64,000 nt of DNA from a bacterium (GTDB taxonomy: Bacteria; SAR324; XYD2-FULL-50-16): contig JAHJTV010000025.1 in NCBI GenBank assembly GCA_018829445.1, forward strand, positions 1 to 64,000, read 5' to 3'. This document shows, piece after piece, positions 9,443 to 19,776 of the stretch (its first letter is position 1; every line of letters starts with the position of its first letter). Below the pieces are notes generated by a model, which did no database searches, had not been told where the DNA came from, and saw only the letters and a program-made list of their open reading frames with translations. Position numbers and translations under genes: made by a program.

Positions 9443-10225
9443 GTGCAAAAGTTGATTAATGTGAGTGAGGCAAATCTCTATAAATCACCAACCTATAAAA
9501 GTGAAGTAACCACGCAGGCTCTCCTGGGAGAGGTGGTTGATGTGCTGGAAGTGACAGATTCGTTTTCTCTGGTGAAACTGAATGATAGCTATCAGGATTG
9601 GATCGACAATCAACAATTGTGTGACTTTCGAGCTTTTTCCGAAACAACAGTGACCATCCGCAGTCACGTGGTTCGTATTCATATAGAACCGAATCTCACT
9701 TCTCAAACCATTCGGGATGTGACCATCGGACGGAACCTGCCTGTGGCGGATCAGAATGATAATTGGATTCAGATCGTTTTACCCGACGGTCTAAAAGGTT
9801 GGATTGAGAAGGCACATGTGGGAAAATTTCCGCCATTTTCCCGTGAAAATTTAGTCAGACAGGCGATGGAATTTATCGGCTATCCTTATTTTTGGGGCGG
9901 AAAAACCCCAAAAGGTCTTGATTGTTCAGGATTTTGCCAGCTTGTTTTTTCACTCCTGGGAAAAGATATTCCGAGGGATTCATGGATGCAGCACCGGGAT
10001 GCCCAATTTGTATCTCATGATTATCTGGCAGCAAAACCGGGTGATCTTTATTTTTTTGGCGTTTCGGCAGAAAAAATTGATCATGTGGGGATTGCCTTAG
10101 GGGGCGGTCGGATTATCCATGGTAATGGAATGATTCGTATAAACAGTTTAAAAGAAGGCGAGCCCGATTTTAAACAGCGATTGATCCAAAAATTTGTGGC
10201 TGTTAAAACCTTTTTTGATACCTGA
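9443..10225 (+). CDS. ykfC: NlpC/P60 endopeptidase with SH3 domains (YkfC-like)
   Basis: About 260 residues from GTG 9443, which follows a GGAAAA stretch. The longer frame from 9371 would overlap the upstream ATPase gene by 50 nt and is unlikely. Two bacterial SH3-like domains (about residues 1-50 and 65-120) precede an NlpC/P60 domain with catalytic Cys161 in LDCSGF and the His in DHVGIALG. Bacillus YkfC cleaves the gamma-D-Glu-diaminopimelate bond of murein peptides. No signal peptide is seen, matching cytoplasmic recycling of imported peptides. It stands directly before the Ala-Glu epimerase gene. Confidence 0.85.
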   Translation: MQKLINVSEANLYKSPTYKSEVTTQALLGEVVDVLEVTDSFSLVKLNDSYQDWIDNQQLCDFRAFSETTVTIRSHVVRIHIEPNLTSQTIRDVTIGRNLPVADQNDNWIQIVLPDGLKGWIEKAHVGKFPPFSRENLVRQAMEFIGYPYFWGGKTPKGLDCSGFCQLVFSLLGKDIPRDSWMQHRDAQFVSHDYLAAKPGDLYFFGVSAEKIDHVGIALGGGRIIHGNGMIRINSLKEGEPDFKQRLIQKFVAVKTFFDT

Positions 10226-10227
10226 TC

Positions 10228-11313
10228 ATGAAGATCACTGAGATTCAGATCGGACACTTGCCGATTCCCCTGTTAAAGACTTTTAAGACAGCCCTGCGTA
10301 CCATTGACCAGATTGAATGTCTGGTAGTGCGCATGAAAACAGATTCCAACTTGATCGGCTGGGGTGATAGTGCTCCCACTGCTGTTATAACCGGGGACAC
10401 GACAGAATCCATAAAAGGTGCCATTTCCCACATCCGACCTCTGCTACTGGGGCAAAATATACTGGATATTGAAACCATTGGACAAAAGATTCAAAACAGC
10501 ATGGTCGGGAATTTTTCTGCCAAAGCAGCACTTGATATGGCGGTTTATGATCTATTGGCCAAATCCTACCAAGTTCCTCTCTATCAACTGTTGGGAGGAT
10601 TTCGAAATCAGTTAACCACCGATTACACTATCAGTATAGATGATCCTGAAGTGATGGCCAAAGAAAGCCAGGAAATGGTAAGCCAGGGTTTTAAAATTCT
10701 GAAAACAAAAGTGGGAAGCGCAGTTCAAACCGATATCCAACGTTTGTGTGCCATCCGGGAAGCGGTTGGACCGGAAATAAAGATTCTGGTGGACGCCAAT
10801 CAAGGTTGGAAGCCTAAGGAAGCAGTTAATGCTGTTCGGTTGTTACAGCAAGCCGGGGTTAATCTGGAATTTGTGGAACAGCCGGTAAAACGAGAAGATT
10901 TTGAAGGTTTACGGTATGTACGGGAGCATATTGATATCCCGGTTGTGGCAGATGAGAGTGCCTTTTCTCCCCAAGATGTTTTGAGACTGGTTAAGATGCA
11001 TGCGGTGGATGGAATCAATATCAAACTGATGAAATGTGGTGGTATTTACCAGGCTTTGAAAATGGTTGCCATTGCTGAATCAGCTGATATTACCTGTATG
11101 GTGGGATCGATGATGGAGGGGCCCATCGGAGTGACAGCAATTGCTCATCTGGCCATGGCGAAATCCATAATTACCGATGTTGACTTGGACGCACCTCTAT
11201 TCTGTAAGGAGTATCCGGTAAAAGGGGGAATAATATATAAAGGAGCCCACCTGACCTTGCCAGAAAAACCGGGGCTTGGAGTGGAACCCGATGTTACCCG
11301 GATTCGATTTTAA
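10228..11313 (+). CDS. ykfB: L-Ala-D/L-Glu epimerase
   Basis: 361 residues, enolase superfamily (muconate-lactonising subgroup). Catalytic lysines are K159/K161 (LKTKVG) and K266 (NIKLMKCGG); metal ligands are D189 (VDAN), E217 (FVEQP) and D242 (ADES). The C-terminal TDVDLDAPLF carries the acidic D-x-D motif typical of dipeptide epimerases. The enzyme converts L-Ala-D-Glu to L-Ala-L-Glu so that ordinary peptidases can finish degradation. It starts 2 nt after the NlpC/P60 gene, an arrangement like the ykf cluster of Bacillus. Confidence 0.92.
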   Translation: MKITEIQIGHLPIPLLKTFKTALRTIDQIECLVVRMKTDSNLIGWGDSAPTAVITGDTTESIKGAISHIRPLLLGQNILDIETIGQKIQNSMVGNFSAKAALDMAVYDLLAKSYQVPLYQLLGGFRNQLTTDYTISIDDPEVMAKESQEMVSQGFKILKTKVGSAVQTDIQRLCAIREAVGPEIKILVDANQGWKPKEAVNAVRLLQQAGVNLEFVEQPVKREDFEGLRYVREHIDIPVVADESAFSPQDVLRLVKMHAVDGINIKLMKCGGIYQALKMVAIAESADITCMVGSMMEGPIGVTAIAHLAMAKSIITDVDLDAPLFCKEYPVKGGIIYKGAHLTLPEKPGLGVEPDVTRIRF

Positions 11314-11336
11314 TACAACTAAAGTGATTGTCTATT

Positions 11337-12134
11337 ATGAAAGTTTATATCAGTGCTGACATTGAAGGTGTCAATGGTACGACCGTGTGGGACGAAACCC
11401 AAAAGATTCATACTGATTATCCGGAGTTTGCCAGACAGATGACCGCAGAGGTTAAGGCGGCTTGTGAAGGTGCCTTAGCAGCTGGGGCAACTGAGATCTG
11501 GGTGAAAGATGCACACGGTTCCGGAAGAAATGTTATTGCATCGGAACTACCGGAAGAAGCAGTCCTGATTCGTGGTTGGGCTCGTCATCCATACTCAATG
11601 ATGCAGGGAATTGATGCGTCATTTCAAGCGGCCATGATGATCGGTTACCATGCCTCAGCGGATAGTGGAGGAAACCCGCTGTCACATACCATTAACGGGA
11701 AATCCGTTTTCATTCGGATGAACGGTCTGACCGTATCAGAGTTTTTGCTTAATGCATACACTGCCGAAATGAATGGGGTTCCTGTCGTGTACGTTTCCGG
11801 TGACGAATCAATCTGTCGGGATGCTTCTGTTCTGAACCCTTTAATTAAAACGAGTTCGGTCAAAATGGGTGTTGGCGGATCCACCATAAATCTGAATCCC
11901 AAACGGATATTGCATTTGATCCGGGAAAGCACAGAGAATGTTTTAATCGGTGATCTGAATTTACATCGTTTCAAATTGCCTGAATCATATCAAATGGAAA
12001 TCCGGTTTAAAGAACATCCAATGGCTTACCATGCATCTTTTTACCCTGGGGTTGAGCTGACAAATCCCTATACCATTTGTGCACAATACTCAGATTTTTT
12101 TGAAGTTTTACGTCTGCTGCATTTTGTTTTATAA
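11337..12134 (+). CDS. dppA: D-aminopeptidase DppA (M55 family)
   Basis: About 265 residues from ATG 11337; a TTG three codons upstream is less likely. The zinc-peptidase residues known from Bacillus DppA can be placed: D8 and E10 (ISADIEG), H60 (DAHGSGRN), H105 (GYHAS) and E135, with His117 in the catalytic region. The family hydrolyses D-Ala-D-Ala and similar peptides as a self-compartmentalising decamer. Its position after the muropeptide endopeptidase and epimerase genes supports a role in murein-peptide catabolism. Confidence 0.92.
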   Translation: MKVYISADIEGVNGTTVWDETQKIHTDYPEFARQMTAEVKAACEGALAAGATEIWVKDAHGSGRNVIASELPEEAVLIRGWARHPYSMMQGIDASFQAAMMIGYHASADSGGNPLSHTINGKSVFIRMNGLTVSEFLLNAYTAEMNGVPVVYVSGDESICRDASVLNPLIKTSSVKMGVGGSTINLNPKRILHLIRESTENVLIGDLNLHRFKLPESYQMEIRFKEHPMAYHASFYPGVELTNPYTICAQYSDFFEVLRLLHFVL

Positions 12135-12481
12135 CCCGGGCAGAGGTTGAATTTGTTCCAAGAACTACTCAACAGAAACTCCATATTCAGTCTGGAGAAT
12201 GAGAATTCGCTTTTTCGATGTCAATGAATTGACGGATTGAATTTTCGGGTTAAAAAATTCCATTAAAAAAAGGAATAGCAAGCCATTCGAATCATGAATT
12301 CAATCGGGCAAAAACAGCAGGTTGATTCCTTTTCAATCCAACAGAGTCAACTATTTCCAACAAAACTAATGGAAGGTCATTGACAGTATCATACGATAGT
12401 AAAATATAATGAAGTTTTACCTCCGCAAAAAGAAGCTATTCAAACAATTACGCAAGTTTTCTTACGTTAGCACACCGCAAA
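12135..12481. other. Intergenic stretch without a recognised gene
   Basis: 347 nt between dppA and the M20 peptidase. No ORF, RNA gene or strong terminator was recognised; the sequence is AT-rich and probably holds the promoter of the M20 gene. Confidence 0.5.
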
Positions 12482-13564
12482 ATGATAAAAGAGATTGTTG
12501 ACTTAACCAAAGTCCTGGTGCAGTTTCAGACAGTTCACTCCAAACCCGCTGAAATTATTCGTTGTGCCGATTTTATTGAGGAGTACCTCAAAAACATTCC
12601 CGTTCATTATCAGAGAATTAACCAAAATAATACACCCTCTTTCCTGGTAACGCCCGACAGTGGAGTATCAACGGTTCTCCTGATGTCCCATTTTGATGTT
12701 GTAGAAGGGGCGGATCATCTGTTTCAGCCCTTTGAAGAAAACGGTCGTTTGTATGGCAGGGGTGTTCTGGATGATAAGTATGCGGTCGCCCTTTCCCTGG
12801 TATTACTAAAAACTCATATAAAACGACTGGAAAAACTGGGACTAACTCAGAAGCACCTTTCATTTGGAATCCTCTTGACAGGTGACGAGGAAGCGGGTGG
12901 AACAGACGGTGCCAACCATGTATTGCCTTCCGTTAAAACGGATTTTTGTATAGCCTTGGATGGCGGAAGTTTAGATGAAATCATTACAAAAGAGAAAGGA
13001 ATTCTCCTGATAAAACTGATCAATAAGGGAAGGGCTTCCCATTCGGCAAGACCGTGGTTGGGAGATAATGCTGTTGACAGGTTGATTGCTGATTACCAAG
13101 TCATCAAAACATTCTTCGATTTAACAACTCCTGACAATTGGCATCGAACCCTGAATCTCTCAACAATTAATGCCGGAAAATCTCACAACCAGGTTCCTGA
13201 TTATGCGGAAGCAATCATGGACGTCCGCTATACCGAATATGATGATATGGATGAGCTCATTGTACAAATTCGACAAAAAATTCAGGGTGAACTGGTTGTT
13301 TTAAGAAAAGATCCCCTGTTTTTCGGACATTCGACCCGATATCTTGATATGCTGGCGGATTCCAACGCAGAGATACGGATTACTGCAGAGCATGGTTCCA
13401 GTGATGCCAGATACTTATCGGCGTACGGAATTAATGGAATTGTCTGGGGTGCCAATGGTAACCTGAGCCATCATTCAGAAAAAGAACATATTGAAATAGA
13501 AAGTATTTCCATGCTTTATGAAAGATTGGATTCATTTCTTCAAAAAAACTCAGAAATGAATTGA
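12482..13564 (+). CDS. M20 family metallopeptidase
   Basis: 360 residues. Metal-site motifs are LMSHFDVV (His and Asp), YGRGVLDDK (bridging Asp), LLTGDEEAGG (catalytic Glu plus Glu ligand) and a C-terminal LSHHSEKEHI His. The dimerisation-domain signature GRASHSARPW is also present. M20 enzymes include dipeptidases, deacylases and carboxypeptidases; given the surrounding peptide importers a dipeptidase or carboxypeptidase role is plausible, but the substrate cannot be read from sequence. No clear ribosome site precedes ATG 12482. It lies between the two importer operons. Confidence 0.88.
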   Translation: MIKEIVDLTKVLVQFQTVHSKPAEIIRCADFIEEYLKNIPVHYQRINQNNTPSFLVTPDSGVSTVLLMSHFDVVEGADHLFQPFEENGRLYGRGVLDDKYAVALSLVLLKTHIKRLEKLGLTQKHLSFGILLTGDEEAGGTDGANHVLPSVKTDFCIALDGGSLDEIITKEKGILLIKLINKGRASHSARPWLGDNAVDRLIADYQVIKTFFDLTTPDNWHRTLNLSTINAGKSHNQVPDYAEAIMDVRYTEYDDMDELIVQIRQKIQGELVVLRKDPLFFGHSTRYLDMLADSNAEIRITAEHGSSDARYLSAYGINGIVWGANGNLSHHSEKEHIEIESISMLYERLDSFLQKNSEMN

Positions 13565-13814
13565 TTTTGAAGATTTTCTGTTTATATTTAGATTTTAATA
13601 GATTGACAGCTATTGCTGGTTTTGATAGCTCTCAAACGAGCATCCAATCGGATCATTAACAAAAAACAAAAATGATACTGTTTGAATCGGTTAAACCTGT
13701 TTTTTTTTGATAGTCTCAATCAGTTTGTTGAACTGTTAATAAATAAGGGTTATGCTGGATTCATTTCAAGGATCGTTTTTAGTCATTGCATGAAAACTTA
13801 AATGGAGAGTCGTT

Positions 13815-15461
13815 ATGAAGAGATTTACGATTTTATTGTCGGTGATTCTGACGTCACTTGCTCTTATGTTTGCAGGTTGCGAAAAAAAAGATGAACAGGC
13901 AGGAACAACAGAAGTAAAAAAGTCCACAAAAGGAAACACCATGGTTTTTGGACGTGGTGGTGACTCAGTTGGATTAGACCCGGCTTACGAGACTGATGGT
14001 AACTCCTTTATGGTGTGCGATAACGTCTTTGAAGCCCTTGTTTTTTATGCTGATGAATCCACAGCTTTGGAACCCGGACTGGCAGAATCCTGGGAAATTT
14101 CACCCGATGGCTTGAACTATACTTTCAACCTTAGAAAGGGTGTAAAATTTCATGATGGAACTGATTTTAATGCAAATGCCGTCGTTTTTTCCATCGGTCG
14201 GATGATGAAAGACAGAAATCTGGTTTTTTACGGCCAAGGCTGGGAAATCCCCGCACAAGAAAGAACGCCAGAGTACTGGGTATCCATGGAAATGGATGAT
14301 ACTATTGGTTCCATTACGGCAACCGGCGAATATACAGTTGTTTTTAAGCTGAAAAGAGTTGAAGCTCCTTTCCTGGCTAACATGGGAATGGATTTTGCCG
14401 ATATTATCAGCCCGACTGCTTTCCTGAAAAACCCGACAGAATTTTTGAGAAATCCTGTTGGAACAGGTCCTTTCAAGTTTGATAAATGGGTTAAGGATGA
14501 TCGAATCATCCTGACAAAAAACGAAAACTATTGGGACAAGTCAGGCGGACCCTATCTTGATCAAGTTATTTTCAGGTCTATTCCTGAAAACTCAGTACGA
14601 TTTTTAGAACTGAAAACCGGTAATATCGATATTTGTCAATTCCCCAACCCCGCCGATATCGAACTGGCTCGTAAAGATCCAAATATCAAACTTTTGGCTC
14701 AACCGGGTATGAATATTGGTTACCTCTCATTTAATCATACCAAAGAACCCTGGAAGAGTAATGTCAAGCTTCGTAAGGCAATTGCATATGCCATTGATCG
14801 AAAAGCGATTGTTGATAATATCTACCAGGGTATGGGACAACTTGCCAAAAATCCGATTCCTCCAACCATGTGGGGATATAATAATGCTGTTCCCGGTTAC
14901 GAATATAACGTTGAGAAAGCAAAACAGCTGTTAGCCGAAGCTGGTTATCCTGAAGGAAAAGGATTGGGACAGATCACCCTGTGGTCAATGCCGGTTCCAA
15001 GACCCTACAATCCGGATGGCGTTAAAATTGGTGTTGCCATGTCAGCTGATCTGGCCAAAATCGGAGTTATTGCCCAAATCGTTACTTATGATTGGGGTAC
15101 ATACCTGAAGCGTCAAAGAGAACAACCTGACGATATGGATCTTTTCCAACTTGGTTGGACGGGTGATAATGGTGATCCTGATAACTTTCTGGCTGTGTTG
15201 TTTGACGGTGCTGCATCCGACTCAATTCGTACCCAGTGGAAGAATGCCAAATATCACAAGTTGATGCAATTGGGAAAAACAACCATTGATCAGGCCCAAC
15301 GAACAAAAATCTATGAGGACGCACTCCAGCTGATTTATGACGAAGCTCCTGTCATCAGCATTGCTCACTCTACAGTGATCTGGCCTGCACAAAACAATGT
15401 ACAGAATTTTAAACTTCATCCTACCGGATCGGTAAGAATGAAAGATGTAAAATTGCAGTAG
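13815..15461 (+). CDS. Dpp/Opp-type ABC transporter substrate-binding lipoprotein
   Basis: 548 residues. The signal peptide ends in the lipobox MFAGC with lipidated Cys22, so it is membrane-anchored, unlike the soluble binding protein at 3882. SBP_bac_5 signatures are VGLDPAYETDGNSFMVCDNVFEAL, AESWEISPDGLNYTFNLRKGVKFHDG and GTGPFKFDKW. ATG 13815 has TGGAGAG upstream. It heads the second importer (permeases at 15624 and 16691, ATPases at 17621 and 18591). Likely ligands are di- or oligopeptides. Confidence 0.93.
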   Translation: MKRFTILLSVILTSLALMFAGCEKKDEQAGTTEVKKSTKGNTMVFGRGGDSVGLDPAYETDGNSFMVCDNVFEALVFYADESTALEPGLAESWEISPDGLNYTFNLRKGVKFHDGTDFNANAVVFSIGRMMKDRNLVFYGQGWEIPAQERTPEYWVSMEMDDTIGSITATGEYTVVFKLKRVEAPFLANMGMDFADIISPTAFLKNPTEFLRNPVGTGPFKFDKWVKDDRIILTKNENYWDKSGGPYLDQVIFRSIPENSVRFLELKTGNIDICQFPNPADIELARKDPNIKLLAQPGMNIGYLSFNHTKEPWKSNVKLRKAIAYAIDRKAIVDNIYQGMGQLAKNPIPPTMWGYNNAVPGYEYNVEKAKQLLAEAGYPEGKGLGQITLWSMPVPRPYNPDGVKIGVAMSADLAKIGVIAQIVTYDWGTYLKRQREQPDDMDLFQLGWTGDNGDPDNFLAVLFDGAASDSIRTQWKNAKYHKLMQLGKTTIDQAQRTKIYEDALQLIYDEAPVISIAHSTVIWPAQNNVQNFKLHPTGSVRMKDVKLQ

Positions 15462-15485
15462 GCTCATTTTTGATCTGATTTAGTT

Positions 15486-15515
15486 GCCAGGGAGAGGCGT
15501 TGTTTTCTCCCTGGC
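15486..15515 (+). terminator. Intercistronic hairpin after the binding-lipoprotein gene
   Basis: GCCAGGGAGA (15486-15495) pairs perfectly with TCTCCCTGGC (15506-15515) around a 10-nt loop, with no following T-tract. As in the first importer, the binding-protein gene is separated from its permeases by a stable stem, which probably sets a higher level for the binding protein. Confidence 0.75.
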
Positions 15516-15623
15516 GCAAAACAAATCCACTGCTCTTTGATTCTCTTTAACCTCTGAGCATATCTCTTAAATTCTTATCCGACCCGTTTAGTCATTTTTT
15601 AATCTTTCACCAGTTTAACAGCC

Positions 15624-16628
15624 ATGCTTGCTTATATCACTCGGCGCATCCTTATTTTGATACCCACTCTGCTCGGGGTATCCATCATTGTCTTCTTGAT
15701 GCTTCGCCTGACACCCGGAGACCCTGCAGAATTGCTCCTTGGGGAACGCGCGACTGAAAAAGCATTAAACGAAGTTCGTGAGCACCTGGGATTAAATGAG
15801 CCCCTGCATGTGCAATACGGTTTGTTTCTAAAACGCCTGTCTCAAGGAGACCTGGGCGAAACGATTTTTACCAGACAAAAAGTCTGGATTGAGATAAGGC
15901 AAAGATTTCCGGCTACCATTGAATTGTCAATTCTGGCTCTCATGATCAGTTGTTGCCTGGGGACAATTCTCGGAATCGTTTCCGCAACCAAACAATACTC
16001 TATATTTGACTACGCTAGTATGCTCGCTGCTCTAGCCGGGGTGAGTATGCCCATATTCTGGCTGGGCTTGATATTCATGATGATATTTTCACTCAACCTG
16101 GGCTGGCTACCAATATCCGGGAGACTCAGTATCGGTATCGACCTGGAGGTTATTACGAATTTTTACGTGTTGGATTCCATTTTGACCGCAAACTGGGCTG
16201 CCTTTAAAGATAGTCTCTGGCATTTGATCATGCCGGCGGTAACCCTAAGCACAATTCCCACTGCAATTGTTGCCAGAATGACCCGCTCTGCCATGCTGGA
16301 TGTTCTCAGACAAGACTATATCAAAACGGCAAGAGCAAAAGGATTGTCCCAGTTTAAGGTTATTTATAAGCATGCTCTCAGAAATGCCCTGATTCCGGTT
16401 GTCACCACCATCGGTCTTCAGTTTGGAGTTCTCCTGGGAGGGGCTATCCTGACGGAAACCATTTTCGCCTGGCCCGGAGTTGGCAAATGGATGTATGATG
16501 GTGTGATGCAGCGCGATTATATGGTAATCCAGGGTGGAACTCTTTTTATAGCATCCATTTTTATCTTCATTAATCTGATCGTTGATGTTCTATATGCTGT
16601 CATTAACCCCAGGATCAGCATCCAGTAA
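15624..16628 (+). CDS. Dpp/Opp-type ABC transporter permease (DppB-like)
   Basis: 334 residues, standard for DppB. It starts MLAYITRRILILIPTLLGVS with the first membrane helix, carries DPAELLLGERATEKALNEVR in the first periplasmic loop, the EAA loop RQDYIKTARAKGLSQFKVIY, and ends with an INPRI tail. It forms the channel with the next gene. ATG 15624 is 160 nt after the lipoprotein gene. Confidence 0.94.
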   Translation: MLAYITRRILILIPTLLGVSIIVFLMLRLTPGDPAELLLGERATEKALNEVREHLGLNEPLHVQYGLFLKRLSQGDLGETIFTRQKVWIEIRQRFPATIELSILALMISCCLGTILGIVSATKQYSIFDYASMLAALAGVSMPIFWLGLIFMMIFSLNLGWLPISGRLSIGIDLEVITNFYVLDSILTANWAAFKDSLWHLIMPAVTLSTIPTAIVARMTRSAMLDVLRQDYIKTARAKGLSQFKVIYKHALRNALIPVVTTIGLQFGVLLGGAILTETIFAWPGVGKWMYDGVMQRDYMVIQGGTLFIASIFIFINLIVDVLYAVINPRISIQ

Positions 16629-16690
16629 TCAGGGTGCCGTCGTCAGAATTTCATCTATACAACGGTTTAACTGAAAGATTGAAAAGTATT

Positions 16691-17590
16691 ATGAAAGAAA
16701 AAACGATAATATCAACTAAAGATCCCCATGATCGACACCCCATGCTGGAGCAAATCAGCCAGCTCTGGCGGAATAAAACCGCAGTGCTCGGTTTGTTCAT
16801 CATTGTGGTTTTTATTCTGTGCGCCATTTTTGCTCCTTGGATCAGTCCGCATAACCCGGTGGAGACATCACTCTATGATCAGCTGAAACCGCCGGTCTGG
16901 CATGAAACGGGAACCTGGAAGAATATTCTGGGGACTGATGATTTGGGTCGGGACACTCTCTCAAGAATAATCTACGGAGCCCGGGTTTCTCTTTTGGTGG
17001 CTGTGTTCAGTGTCGGATTGGCATTTGTCACAGGAACACTACTGGGAGCTATCTCAGGGTATTTTAAGGGCAAGATCGACAGTGCAATCATGCGGGTGAT
17101 GGATATGATTCTGGCGTTTCCCTACCTGCTGCTGGCCATCGTTGTCGTTGCTTATCTGGGGCCAAACTTGCGAAATGCAATGATGGCAATAGCCATTACC
17201 TACGTCCCGAGGTTCGCCCGTATTGTCAGGGGAAGTGTCCTGGAAGAGGCGGAGAAAGATTACGTCATGGCTGAACATGCCCTGGGCGCTAAAAAACGTC
17301 GAATTATTTTTCTGACCATCTTGCCAAATTGTATGGGCCCCCTGATTGTCCAGACCACTCTCAGTATGGCTTCAGCGATATTGGATGCGGCTGCGCTGAG
17401 CTTTTTGGGCCTTGGAGCTCAACCCCCAACACCGGAATGGGGTGCTATGATTTCCAGAAGTCGTGCTCTAATTCTTCGAGCTTCCTGGGTAATGACATTT
17501 CCAGGGATTGCAATTCTTCTGGCGGTGCTTGGCTTCAACCTCCTCGGTGACGGTTTGCGAGATGCCCTTGATCCGCGATTAAGAGACTGA
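16691..17590 (+). CDS. Dpp/Opp-type ABC transporter permease (DppC-like)
   Basis: About 299 residues from ATG 16691 (MKEKTIISTKDP); a GTG at 16634 would add 19 residues and sits only 5 nt from the upstream stop. It has the N-terminal helix TAVLGLFIIVVFILCAIF, the signature NILGTDDLGRDTLSRIIYGAR, an EAA loop near VMAEHALGAKKRRIIF and the terminal LLGDGLRDALDPR. It pairs with the 15624 permease. Confidence 0.92.
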   Translation: MKEKTIISTKDPHDRHPMLEQISQLWRNKTAVLGLFIIVVFILCAIFAPWISPHNPVETSLYDQLKPPVWHETGTWKNILGTDDLGRDTLSRIIYGARVSLLVAVFSVGLAFVTGTLLGAISGYFKGKIDSAIMRVMDMILAFPYLLLAIVVVAYLGPNLRNAMMAIAITYVPRFARIVRGSVLEEAEKDYVMAEHALGAKKRRIIFLTILPNCMGPLIVQTTLSMASAILDAAALSFLGLGAQPPTPEWGAMISRSRALILRASWVMTFPGIAILLAVLGFNLLGDGLRDALDPRLRD

Positions 17591-17620
17591 TCAGTTTATC
17601 CTTTGTAATAGATAAAACCA

Positions 17621-18598
17621 ATGGACAATAATAATTTACTAGAGATCAAAGACTTACAGACTCATTTTACGATTCATGGGCAGATTGCCAAGGCAGTAGA
17701 CCATGTCAATCTTACCATCGAAAGCGGAAAAACTCTTGGATTGGTTGGAGAATCGGGCTGCGGTAAAAGTGTCACTGCTCATTCTATTATTCAGTTGGTC
17801 CCCACTCCTCCCGGAAAAATCGTTGGAGGTGAGATTCTCTTTGAGGGCAAGGATCTGCTTAAGTACAACGAACAGCAGATGCGTAAGATAAGGGGCTGTA
17901 AAATCTCCATGATTTTTCAGGAACCCATGACCTCACTGAATCCGGTATTCCCTGTTGGTGATCAGGTTGGAGAAGTGATCAGGTTACATAAGAAATTATC
18001 AAAAAATGAAACCAGGGACAGGGTGATCGACATGTTCAAATTGGTCGGAATTCCTGCTGCCGAAAAAAGGCTCAATGATTATCCCCACCAGATGAGTGGT
18101 GGAATGAGGCAACGGATTATGATCGCCATGGCGCTATCCTGCAATCCTAAATTGATGATAGCCGATGAACCCACCACGGCATTGGATGTTACTATTCAGG
18201 CTCAGATTCTGGATCTGATGAACAAGCTTAAAGATGAAACAGGAGCATCCATACTCTTTATCACACACGATCTTGGCGTTATCGCAGAGATGGCCCAGAA
18301 TGTTGCTGTCATGTATGCTGGCAGAATGATTGAATATGCGGATGTTGAAACACTTTTCTCAAGACCAAAGCATCCCTATACAGTTGGCCTTATGAATTCA
18401 ATCCCCGTTTTGGGACGGAAAACTGAAGACGGTAAACTTAGTACCATCAGGGGAGTTGTCCCTTCACTATTCAATCTTCCGAGCGGGTGCCATTTTTGTG
18501 ACCGATGCCCTGATGTATTTGAGGATTGCAGTAGTGTTGAACCACAAATGGTTAATGTTGGTGAGAACCATGTCGCACGGTGCTTAAAATATGCTTGA
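17621..18598 (+). CDS. Dpp/Opp-type ABC transporter ATPase (DppD-like, full length)
   Basis: 325 residues. Walker A is GESGCGKS, the signature is MSGGMRQR, Walker B is [13 protein letters not shown], and the H-loop is LFITHDLG. The C-terminal oligopeptide-transporter tail is complete, with the Cys motif [14 protein letters not shown]. This tail, which in related ATPases can bind an iron-sulfur cluster, is missing from the first importer's ATPases. The 3' end overlaps the next gene by 8 nt. Confidence 0.94.
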   Translation: MDNNNLLEIKDLQTHFTIHGQIAKAVDHVNLTIESGKTLGLVGESGCGKSVTAHSIIQLVPTPPGKIVGGEILFEGKDLLKYNEQQMRKIRGCKISMIFQEPMTSLNPVFPVGDQVGEVIRLHKKLSKNETRDRVIDMFKLVGIPAAEKRLNDYPHQMSGGMRQRIMIAMALSCNPKLMIADEPTTALDVTIQAQILDLMNKLKDETGASILFITHDLGVIAEMAQNVAVMYAGRMIEYADVETLFSRPKHPYTVGLMNSIPVLGRKTEDGKLSTIRGVVPSLFNLPSGCHFCDRCPDVFEDCSSVEPQMVNVGENHVARCLKYA

Positions 18599-19580
18599 AA
18601 AAAATAAAGTCTTGTTGGAAGTTAAAAACATTGTCAAATATTATCCTATTCTAGGTGGGGTGTTTCTTAAAGAGGTGGGTGCTGTTCAAGCAGTTGATGA
18701 TGTAAGTATCTCTATAATAGAAGGAGAGACACTGGGACTGGTTGGAGAATCAGGTTGTGGAAAAACAACTCTGGGCAGAGCCATATTAAGACTGGAAGAA
18801 CCCACCTCCGGAGAGGTGCTGTTTGAAGGTGAAGATATCCTCAAATATGACCAGCAACAGATACGATCGCTCCGTAAAAAAATGCAGATTATTTTTCAGG
18901 ACCCTTTTTCCTCTTTAAATCCTCGAAAAACAGCAGGGAGTATTATAGCTGAACCCCTAATTATTCACGGGGTTAAGAGCAGAAACGAACGCAACGACAG
19001 GGTTCAGAAGCTGCTTGAGGTTGTCGGCCTTAAAAAAGAGCACATGAAGCGTTATCCCCATATGTTTTCCGGGGGCCAGCGACAACGGATCGGAGTTGCC
19101 AGGGCATTGGCGTTAAATCCTAAACTGATTGTCTGTGATGAGGCTGTTTCCGCTTTGGATGTATCCATTCAGGCACAGGTTTTAAACCTGTTAAATGATC
19201 TGCAGAGTGAGTTTGGATTAACCTACCTGTTCATTTCCCATGACCTGCATGTTGTTGAACATATAAGCGACAGGGTAGCAGTGATGTATTTGGGTAAAAT
19301 AGTTGAGGCTGCCGGAAGTGAAGAGTTATACAAAAAACCATTTCATCCTTATACTCAAGCCCTTTTATCTGCATCTCCCATGCCTGACCCCAAGAGTAAA
19401 AAGAAACGAATTATTCTGAAAGGGGATGTACCCAGTCCGATTAATCCCCCTTCAGGTTGTCGATTTCATCCCCGCTGCTTGTTTGCCAAGGATATTTGCA
19501 GCCAGCAGGAGCCTGAGACCAAAGAGATTCTGACTGGTCATCAAGTGGCTTGTCATTTTGCAGGTGAGGTTGGTTTATAA
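18591..19580 (+). CDS. Dpp/Opp-type ABC transporter ATPase (DppF-like, full length)
   Basis: 329 residues. Walker A is GESGCGKT, the signature is FSGGQRQR, Walker B is [13 protein letters not shown] (the usual DEP is DEA), and the H-loop is [10 protein letters not shown]. The C-terminal tail has [14 protein letters not shown]. It overlaps the DppD-like gene by 8 nt, indicating translational coupling. It completes the second importer. Confidence 0.94.
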   Translation: MLEKNKVLLEVKNIVKYYPILGGVFLKEVGAVQAVDDVSISIIEGETLGLVGESGCGKTTLGRAILRLEEPTSGEVLFEGEDILKYDQQQIRSLRKKMQIIFQDPFSSLNPRKTAGSIIAEPLIIHGVKSRNERNDRVQKLLEVVGLKKEHMKRYPHMFSGGQRQRIGVARALALNPKLIVCDEAVSALDVSIQAQVLNLLNDLQSEFGLTYLFISHDLHVVEHISDRVAVMYLGKIVEAAGSEELYKKPFHPYTQALLSASPMPDPKSKKKRIILKGDVPSPINPPSGCRFHPRCLFAKDICSQQEPETKEILTGHQVACHFAGEVGL

Positions 19581-19581
19581 T

Positions 19582-19617
19582 CTGAAGATATTCGGCATCC
19601 TGTTCGGATATCTTCAG
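19582..19617 (+). terminator. Hairpin at the end of the second importer operon
   Basis: CTGAAGATAT (19582-19591) pairs with ATATCTTCAG (19608-19617), immediately after the ATPase stop codon. A clear T-tract is lacking, so termination may be Rho-assisted. Confidence 0.65.
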
Positions 19618-19776
19618 AGTAGCCTGCTCCGTTTGGATATATCCTGCCCCCATCTTCGGCCTATCGGCTTCCTTCAATATTGCAGAATACCACCGTCAAT
19701 GGTATAATCAGGCATGCATTCAATTCAAGTTAATCCTTGCCGAAAAAACAAAACAGTACCTTGATATCGGTTCCAG

